A stretch of DNA of 9,463 nt, taken from contig JAFWCP010000190.1 in NCBI GenBank assembly GCA_017536845.1, forward strand, positions 1 through 9,463, given 5' to 3'. Shown here in pieces: positions 1-5,335 of the stretch. The notes under the pieces are model-generated. The model was not told where the DNA came from. It saw only the letters and a list, made by a program, of their open reading frames with translations, and did not search any database. Position numbers and translations under genes: made by a program. Source of the stretch: Solobacterium sp. Its GTDB lineage: Bacteria > Bacillota_I > Bacilli_A > Erysipelotrichales > Erysipelotrichaceae. Each line of letters opens with the position of its first letter. Position 1 is the first letter of the stretch.

Positions 1-3000
1 ATTCAGATCTGCAACCAGATCATAGCTGGCCTGATTCGGCCATACAACAAAGCTGACCGAATAAGTGCCGCCGTCAAGCAGGAAATCGTCGGCCCCAAGT
101 TCCCAGGTCACCGTACCGCCTTCATTGGGATCAAGCGGTGACGGCACAAACTTCGCGTTACGCTGTTCTGCAGTAAGTCTCTGATCCGTAACATCATTAC
201 CATTTGCATCGGTAACTTTGTAAGTGAAGTTTTTGGGATCATTGTTTACAAACGTGGTGGCTGTCATGCTGGTGATACCATCCATGATGGTCAGATTCGT
301 ATATCCCATACGGGCAGATGCTTCTGCAAGAATGGCATCGAAAGCTTCTCTCATACCAGCTTCCGTTGATCCATCATAATAGCCGGTATTAGACAAAGCC
401 TGCATTCTGTCAGCATCGCCGAAAATACTGACATTGAACAGTTCACTCTTATCATCCTCAACTATTTCTCTGGCCTGATCTTCAGCTCGTGCAAAATTAT
501 GTCCTTCCGGATCAGTAAGTCCGTTTCCGTAAACACCGGGTATCATATTGGTAATCAGACCGGATGTTCCAATTCTTGTACCGTCATCATATTCAGCGTT
601 GATATCATCAGGATTTCCTGATATCAATCCATCCGGCGTTGTACGTGCCGTCGGATTGCCATCGGAGATAAAGATAATGTATTTGGGATCATCATCCGCA
701 AACCGCACGGCTTCAGGATGACCTTCATAAGTATTGCCTCTGGCAATTCTCAGAGCTGCATCCCAGTTGGTAGCGCCTCTTGAATCACTACCATCTTGAG
801 TTTCTTCAAACCATGTATGGCAGGCATTCACCCAGGACAGAACAGTTGCCTCATCAGTTGAAGGCTGATGCACCTGCATGATATCAGACGCAAATTCCAC
901 AAAACCGATTTCGATATTATCCGGATTAGCAGTCGTATTTTTCGCCAACAGTTTTTCCGCCAGATATTCCACCGCCGCTTTCGCAGCATCCATACGTGTA
1001 TATGTAGGGCTGTATTTTGGACCGCAGTATGAAACAGGGTTATAGTAGTCATATCCTAAAGTATGAGTCACTCCCTGGTCATCTGTAAATCTGAATAATC
1101 TTTGGACAATCGCAGCGCCAAAAGGTGCCAGCTTGTAGTACTTCCCATTATAAAGTGTATAAGTACCATGCTCGTCATCACGTACCCATTCATTTCCTTC
1201 AACCGGTTCATGCATACTGTTGGAACTGTCAAAAATGATGACGATATTAGCCTTACTGGAAGAACTTGCCTCAACATGCGGGACATTCATGCTCAATGTA
1301 ACGGTATATGTTCCATCGCCGTTAGGCGTCAGTGTCTTATGTCCATCCGCATCGCCGAGCTGTTCAAGGTCCACTTCAGGAACGGGTTTGGGATGCTGAG
1401 GTCTTGTGCCTCCGCCCTCATATACACTGCCATTGGGATCCCCGTAAACAAACGTGACATCAACATCGCCGCCGATCAGATTCGAGAAGCCTCTGTACTC
1501 ATCATCAACATACGTATAGAAGAACTCTCCGTCATTATTACGTATGATCCTCAGCTTATTGAAGTTCTCCGACTTCTGGCCGTTCAAGAGTGTGACAGAA
1601 GTATTCTTGATGACTTTTCCTTCGATTTCAGGAATATATTGAGACATCATCAGATCCACGCCCTCATTGGTTACAGGCACAGATACGCTGTAGTCTTCCG
1701 CGATTTTCTGGTTGTCAACATCAAAGTAATGGAAATGGACTGTCACATTATCCTGATCCTGAGTATAACGATAATCAATGTCAATCACTTTATCAGGCAT
1801 CCCATAAGCGCCGACATACATTCCATTCTGCAGGAAGTAGCAGGTCATTCCCTCATCAGTCAGGGTAAGTTCTATCGAATCAAACCCCTGGAATTCATGG
1901 CTCTGCAGATAGAGGAAGTCCATATTATCGATAAGCTTCAGCAGCTGATCCGGCCCTTCATTTGCCTCCTTGAGGAAAACCACAGTTCCATCTTCCGTTG
2001 CGTCAGCAGTAATCTGTTTTGTTTCCGCCAGTTCTGTTCCGTTTTCATCGTAATAATGCAGGCGGATACTGGCAGTTGTCTCATTCTGAGGATCATCGCC
2101 GGGATCTGGATCACCGCCAGGCTGAGGATTGTCATTTTGATAGAACAGATAAATGTCAGTTTCATTTTGATTTTCTGTACTGAAACTTCCGACAGATTCT
2201 CCGTCATAAAGGAAATTCACTGTGGCGTCGCTTCCGTTACTGCTTCCATAAAACTGGTCAATTACTTCCTGTCCCCATTGTGCCTGCATGAATGTATACC
2301 CTTCCAGCACAGGAACATACTCAGAACCTGCTGTCAGATTGACATTACTATCGTAGCCGACCGATGCAGAGAAAGCCGTGACGCCGTCTATTTCATTTCC
2401 CTCTTCATCATAGAAATGGATATGGAAAGTTGCTACGGTATTTCCGTATTGATTGGTCAGATAGATTTCGTGGTCTGACTGAGCATCGGTGACCTGTAAG
2501 GCAAAAACTTCCCCTGACTTCATCGTAACTGTCAGATATTCTGCTGAATCAAATGGTTTCAAAGAGATCAGCACCCAGTCAGGGGCATGGAATTCCTTTG
2601 CGTTCATTGCCGCAATCTGTTCTTCACTGAGTTCTGCAGAATACTCGCATACAAGGCCAAGGTCTTCCTTCAGTCGACCGGCTGTAGTATCTTCTTCAAT
2701 CCTGACAGGTACGACAAGCTCTTCATTGGAGAACTTCACCGTATCAATGCTCTGCAGGAATCTTTCGGAAGTACCATTGCTGTCTTCGCTGTTTTCATAA
2801 AGGCCAAGCATGTCTGCCAGACTCCTAAGGCTGATGGCGTCACCGCCGGCCAGGCTGACATCATATACCTTGCCGTCTACGTTCCGATGCAAGAACTCAA
2901 CGGTATAGCATACAGCATAGACGGAGAAGGAATCCGCATCGAAAGTAACGGTTTCCTCACCGTCGATTCTCTTCCATTCAGCATCCACTTCTTCACTCCT

Positions 3001-4863
3001 GCCGTCATGGATGTGAACAACGTGCACATTCTGATTGTCTTCTTTCTGGTAATCAGACAGTCTGAGAGTGACGCCGACGGTCTTTTCCGGCTGGATTTCA
3101 TTTTCTTCTTCCAGAATGGACAGGTTAAACATGTCAACATGTGAAAGGTCAAGATAAGCAAGCACGCTTTCAGCCATCTGCAGGTTTTCTGCATACCCTT
3201 CCGATTCAGCATCAAGTTTTTCTACATTGAAGACTGCATCATCCGGAATATTTGCACCGGCGGTAAAGGTTAATGAGAAGCCGTACAGTTCATTGAGAAG
3301 CTCAACCGGCTGATACACATAAGCCAGTGCTGCCATATCCACGAAAGATACGATGAGTTCATCATCTGCAGAATACCAGCCTTCATTGATGATACCGTTC
3401 ATATCGACTTCTACAACATGCAGAATATTATCAGCCGCGTCTGTCACGATAGCCATATGGTCTGTCTTGCCATCCTGGTCATAGTCAATATAGATGATAT
3501 CTCCGATATCAATCGGTCCGTCTGTCATCATGAAGTCAGACAGTCTTTCTTCAGGGATGCCTACCCAGTTCAGGATGAAGGAGAGGAAGCGGTCATCCGT
3601 ATTTTGCTCTGTGAACAGTCGTTTTGTTTCAAAGCCTTCACTCATCCGGGATGCCGGTGTACCTTTCTGGCTCTGTGCTACAGTGACAATATCCTTGCAC
3701 CAGTCTCCGCTTAATTCGAGATCATTAATCTTCTTTAACCATTCTTCTTTGCTTTCATTCTGATAAACGGTACCCTTTGTTACTGTTTCTGTGGTATTTC
3801 CTCTTGCATCTGCTGCAGTCAGTCGGATGCTGAAATCACCGGCTGTTTCCGGTGTCCAGAAAATGCTTCCTGCTTCGCTGTCCAGAGTTCCTGTTTCAAC
3901 CTCTTCTCCATTGAGATAGATCGTATACGAAAGCATACTGGCATTGCCTGTCAGGTAATCAAAAGTCACTTCCTGCATGGGACTGACAACCGCCGGGGAT
4001 GCATTGAGATATTCAATGGTCACAGGTTCATAGTATTCTACTGCTTCGGTGATATCTTCCTGTGTACCTTCTTCAACGACAGGTGAAAGGTCAATTCCCT
4101 CCTGTTCGACATGCACGCTTTCTTCGATGACTTCAGTTGTTGGAGTTGCATCAACAGGAGCAGCTTCCTGACGAACAGGCTGCGGCGTACTGATGACCGG
4201 ATCATTATGTACCGGTTCCGGTACAGGTGTATTCACTGTTACAGATTCATCGTTTACACTTTCTGCCGATTCATTGTCAGCTGATTCACCATCTGTTTCA
4301 TCTTCTGACGGCAAAACAGGCGGCTGTGTTTCCTGCACATTTTCTTCCTGCTGGTCAAGGCGGTTGAATTCTTCCAGTACGGCTTCATCCGGAAGCGAAT
4401 TGTGTACAACCGGTTCCGGTGTAGGAACTATCTCATCATTGTCAATTACCGGATGTGATGCTGTCTCCACAATGACCTGCTCAGGCGCCGTTGATGTTGT
4501 CGGTGAGAACAGTTCGATCAGAGACACGAAATGCCCATTGTTTTCTGTTTCAAAGCATTGGGCGTTATGGATATGGCCATGCATGCCGCACATCAGAACA
4601 TATTCAAAGCAGTTCTCATCATGGATGTGCTCCGGATCACTGTTCTGGCAGATCAGTTTGCGGTAATAGCATTTGGCTGTATGCTTATGTTCTACATAGC
4701 CGCAGTTCGGTGCAATGTTCGTTGCATCAGCCTTCTGCACCATACTCAATGAAACTGACATCATCACCATCAGTGACAATGAAATGGACACTACTGCGAT
4801 CAGTTTATTTAAGTGTCTTTTAATAGTATATTTCTCCGCTATTTCAAAAAGCCTCTTATCCAT
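1..4863 (-). CDS. Giant exported VWA-domain surface protein (adhesin-like), 3' end beyond the window
   Basis: The frame is open for 1621 codons, from the ATG at 4863 to the window edge, so the C-terminus is missing. The start is supported by an AAAGGAGA ribosome binding site. Residues 1-47 form a long basic n-region, a hydrophobic core (about 21-42) and an ADA cleavage site. There follow three C-HxH-C modules (54-103), an acidic proline-rich stalk (about 120-275), an Ig-like segment (about 280-365), a CHAP-like domain (about 371-520) that appears to lack its cysteine, a region ending in a DSFSVYA motif (545-650) with a following beta region (to about 795), three HxH beta repeats (811-1142), and a VWA domain (about 1204-1530) followed by an Ig-like domain. 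The VWA MIDAS is complete: D1212-S-S-N-S1216, T1365 and D1401. From family knowledge, such proteins are surface adhesins or pilin-like subunits; a sortase or other wall anchor is expected past the edge. The ligand cannot be told from the sequence. Confidence 0.9.
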   Translation of the reverse strand, partial: MDKRLFEIAEKYTIKRHLNKLIAVVSISLSLMVMMSVSLSMVQKADATNIAPNCGYVEHKHTAKCYYRKLICQNSDPEHIHDENCFEYVLMCGMHGHIHNAQCFETENNGHFVSLIELFSPTTSTAPEQVIVETASHPVIDNDEIVPTPEPVVHNSLPDEAVLEEFNRLDQQEENVQETQPPVLPSEDETDGESADNESAESVNDESVTVNTPVPEPVHNDPVISTPQPVRQEAAPVDATPTTEVIEESVHVEQEGIDLSPVVEEGTQEDITEAVEYYEPVTIEYLNASPAVVSPMQEVTFDYLTGNASMLSYTIYLNGEEVETGTLDSEAGSIFWTPETAGDFSIRLTAADARGNTTETVTKGTVYQNESKEEWLKKINDLELSGDWCKDIVTVAQSQKGTPASRMSEGFETKRLFTEQNTDDRFLSFILNWVGIPEERLSDFMMTDGPIDIGDIIYIDYDQDGKTDHMAIVTDAADNILHVVEVDMNGIINEGWYSADDELIVSFVDMAALAYVYQPVELLNELYGFSLTFTAGANIPDDAVFNVEKLDAESEGYAENLQMAESVLAYLDLSHVDMFNLSILEEENEIQPEKTVGVTLRLSDYQKEDNQNVHVVHIHDGRSEEVDAEWKRIDGEETVTFDADSFSVYAVCYTVEFLHRNVDGKVYDVSLAGGDAISLRSLADMLGLYENSEDSNGTSERFLQSIDTVKFSNEELVVPVRIEEDTTAGRLKEDLGLVCEYSAELSEEQIAAMNAKEFHAPDWVLISLKPFDSAEYLTVTMKSGEVFALQVTDAQSDHEIYLTNQYGNTVATFHIHFYDEEGNEIDGVTAFSASVGYDSNVNLTAGSEYVPVLEGYTFMQAQWGQEVIDQFYGSSNGSDATVNFLYDGESVGSFSTENQNETDIYLFYQNDNPQPGGDPDPGDDPQNETTASIRLHYYDENGTELAETKQITADATEDGTVVFLKEANEGPDQLLKLIDNMDFLYLQSHEFQGFDSIELTLTDEGMTCYFLQNGMYVGAYGMPDKVIDIDYRYTQDQDNVTVHFHYFDVDNQKIAEDYSVSVPVTNEGVDLMMSQYIPEIEGKVIKNTSVTLLNGQKSENFNKLRIIRNNDGEFFYTYVDDEYRGFSNLIGGDVDVTFVYGDPNGSVYEGGGTRPQHPKPVPEVDLEQLGDADGHKTLTPNGDGTYTVTLSMNVPHVEASSSSKANIVIIFDSSNSMHEPVEGNEWVRDDEHGTYTLYNGKYYKLAPFGAAIVQRLFRFTDDQGVTHTLGYDYYNPVSYCGPKYSPTYTRMDAAKAAVEYLAEKLLAKNTTANPDNIEIGFVEFASDIMQVHQPSTDEATVLSWVNACHTWFEETQDGSDSRGATNWDAALRIARGNTYEGHPEAVRFADDDPKYIIFISDGNPTARTTPDGLISGNPDDINAEYDDGTRIGTSGLITNMIPGVYGNGLTDPEGHNFARAEDQAREIVEDDKSELFNVSIFGDADRMQALSNTGYYDGSTEAGMREAFDAILAEASARMGYTNLTIMDGITSMTATTFVNNDPKNFTYKVTDANGNDVTDQRLTAEQRNAKFVPSPLDPNEGGTVTWELGADDFLLDGGTYSVSFVVWPNQASYDLVADLN
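274..1254 (-). other. VWA domain with intact MIDAS and a long insertion
   Basis: Residues about 1204-1530. The first strand NIVIIFDSSNSM carries the DxSxS motif, GATNW supplies the MIDAS threonine (T1365) and IFISDGNPT the distal aspartate (D1401), so divalent-metal-dependent ligand binding looks possible. Between the DxSxS loop and the first helix (TRMDAAKAAVEYL) sit about 70 extra residues containing YTLYNGKYYKL and C1280; a second cysteine is C1348. The end of the fold leads into a strand-rich region ending in TYSVSFVVWPNQASYDLVAD, a segment I associate with VWA surface proteins of this group. Confidence 0.85.
1438..2433 (-). repeat. Three diverged HxH-containing beta repeats in the VWA protein
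   Basis: Residues 811-908, 930-1035 and 1040-1142 each begin with a strand of alternating hydrophobic residues and a His-x-His or related pattern, then a DE-type turn: ATFHIHFYDEEGNEI, ASIRLHYYDENGTEL and VTVHFHYFDVDNQKI. Each is about 100 residues long and they differ greatly after the first strand. A Pro-Gly-Asp linker (about 909-929) separates the first two. They probably form a stalk that holds the VWA head away from the wall; I cannot assign a named family with certainty. Confidence 0.5.
3304..3753 (-). other. CHAP-like (NlpC/P60-type) domain, probably catalytically dead
   Basis: Residues 371-520 follow the order of the CHAP-like domains seen in gut Firmicute surface proteins: an SGDWCKDIV start, an AQSQKGT helix, an SFILNWVGIP segment, an IGDIIYIDYDQDGKTDH segment with the expected His (H469), and a closing AYVYQP strand. 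In relatives, as I recall them, the third segment reads W-C-A-x-F-V-S-x-C-x-N-x-A-G-I-P. Aligning on SF..LN..GIP places D423 where the catalytic Cys should be. The Trp-containing stretch normally found before the GD motif is also shortened. A binding or structural role is therefore more likely than peptidoglycan hydrolysis. Confidence 0.6.
4555..4704 (-). repeat. Three tandem C-HxH-C modules in the VWA protein
   Basis: Residues 54-103, directly after the signal peptide, contain three units of the form C-x(4-6)-H-x-H-x3-C: C54/H59/H61/C65, C72/H79/H81/C85 and C92/H97/H99/C103. The linkers between units are both six residues. The four ligands per unit suggest metal (zinc) binding or redox-sensitive thiols. 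I recall similar modules at the N-terminus of large clostridial surface proteins, with no function assigned that I know of. Metal binding is inference. Confidence 0.75.
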
Positions 4864-4870
4864 CAGCCCG

Positions 4871-4878
4871 TCTCCTTT
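4871..4878 (-). promoter_or_regulatory. Ribosome binding site of the VWA gene
   Basis: On the minus strand the sequence reads AAAGGAGA, seven bases before the ATG at 4863. It is a near-perfect Shine-Dalgarno and fixes the start codon. Confidence 0.8.
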
Positions 4879-4899
4879 CAATAACCTGACAGCAAGCTC

Positions 4900-4927
4900 A
4901 CTATTGTTGCCTCGGAAAATATGTCAA
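4900..4927 (-). promoter_or_regulatory. Candidate sigma-A promoter of the VWA gene
   Basis: The minus strand has a perfect TTGACA (4922-4927), a 16-base spacer and AATAGT (4900-4905), a four-of-six match to the -10 consensus. Transcription would start near 4893, giving a leader of about 30 bases with the RBS well placed. The weak -10 suggests low or activator-assisted use. Confidence 0.4.
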
Positions 4928-5137
4928 ATGGCCGGTTTTCGTATTTGCCTGCAGATAGATCAATAATCGCACTTATTTAATACGTGCTATAGTACCAATT
5001 AATCTGCGCCTTTCCGTAGGTATATCATATCACGAAAAGCTTTGTAAAGGCTTTATATCTCATGAAAATGAGCTCTGTCTTCACAAAAATGCTCATGTTT
5101 TCCTTGTGTCGACCATCCAGAATATCAGTAAATCATC

Positions 5138-5149
5138 AGATCATGATCT
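5138..5149. repeat. 12-bp perfect palindrome next to cre-like operator 1
   Basis: AGATCATGATCT is fully self-complementary and ends one base before the cre-like site. It could be a second operator half or chance in AT-rich DNA. Confidence 0.4.
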
Positions 5150-5150
5150 T

Positions 5151-5164
5151 TGAAAGCGTTTGAT
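5151..5164 (+). promoter_or_regulatory. cre-like operator 1 (CcpA / LacI-family site)
   Basis: TGAAAGCGTTTGAT matches 13 of 14 positions of the cre consensus TGWAARCGYTWNCW. A TATAAA sequence on the minus strand (5164-5169) abuts it, so a minus-strand promoter there would be blocked by bound CcpA, but its -35 is weak. The nearest downstream minus-strand gene is the VWA gene, whose start is about 290 bases away. Confidence 0.5.
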
Positions 5165-5248
5165 TTATAGCGGTATAACAGCACAGAATTTCATCGACCT
5201 CATCCCATTTCAGACTGTTACAATTCATCCTGCATATTTTCATATGAT

Positions 5249-5275
5249 AAAAACCGGCCGTTTTTCACGGTCGGT
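5249..5275 (-). terminator. Rho-independent terminator of the propeller protein gene
   Basis: Read on the minus strand: ACCGACCG, loop TGAAAAA, CGGCCGGT, then TTTTTATC. The eight-position stem has seven G-C/A-T pairs and one A-C mismatch and runs straight into a T tract. It lies about 60 bases past the stop codon at 5336. It separates this transcription unit from the VWA gene. Confidence 0.75.
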
Positions 5276-5308
5276 CGAATTGACTGATTTGTGCTGATAA
5301 ATTACAGA

Positions 5309-5328
5309 TCATGCTTTTTCAGGCATGA
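5309..5328 (-). other. Short hairpin just after the propeller protein stop codon
   Basis: The minus strand reads TCATGC, loop CTGAAAAA, GCATGA: a perfect 6-bp stem starting seven bases after the stop codon. It has no T tract of its own, so it is more likely a 3'-end stabilising hairpin than a second terminator. Confidence 0.4.
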
Positions 5329-5335
5329 CAGGCAA

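Larger units (their letters stand above)
4928..5248. other. Intergenic stretch without a convincing gene
   Basis: This AT-rich stretch separates the VWA promoter from the terminator of the upstream gene. It holds a cre-like operator (5151-5164), an adjoining 12-bp palindrome (5138-5149), and a loose inverted repeat on the minus strand (ATGAGC ... GCTCAT, within about 5060-5100). The only open frame of note is 23 codons long and poorly supported. Confidence 0.5.

Noticed and set aside
1102..2478. Plus-strand open frame of 458 codons opposite the VWA gene
   Set aside because: It is codon-aligned antisense to a gene with a clear MIDAS and domain order; no RBS or recognisable domain supports it.
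5021..5048. Second promoter for the VWA gene with -35 TTTACA
   Set aside because: The only -10 at correct spacing is GATATA, a three-of-six match, and the better TATGAT sits just 13 bases away. The TTGACA element at 4922 is the better candidate.
5025..5096. 23-codon minus-strand frame upstream of the VWA gene, possible leader peptide
   Set aside because: It has only a short AAGGA at close spacing, no convincing promoter and no attenuator-like structure linked to it; such a frame is expected by chance.
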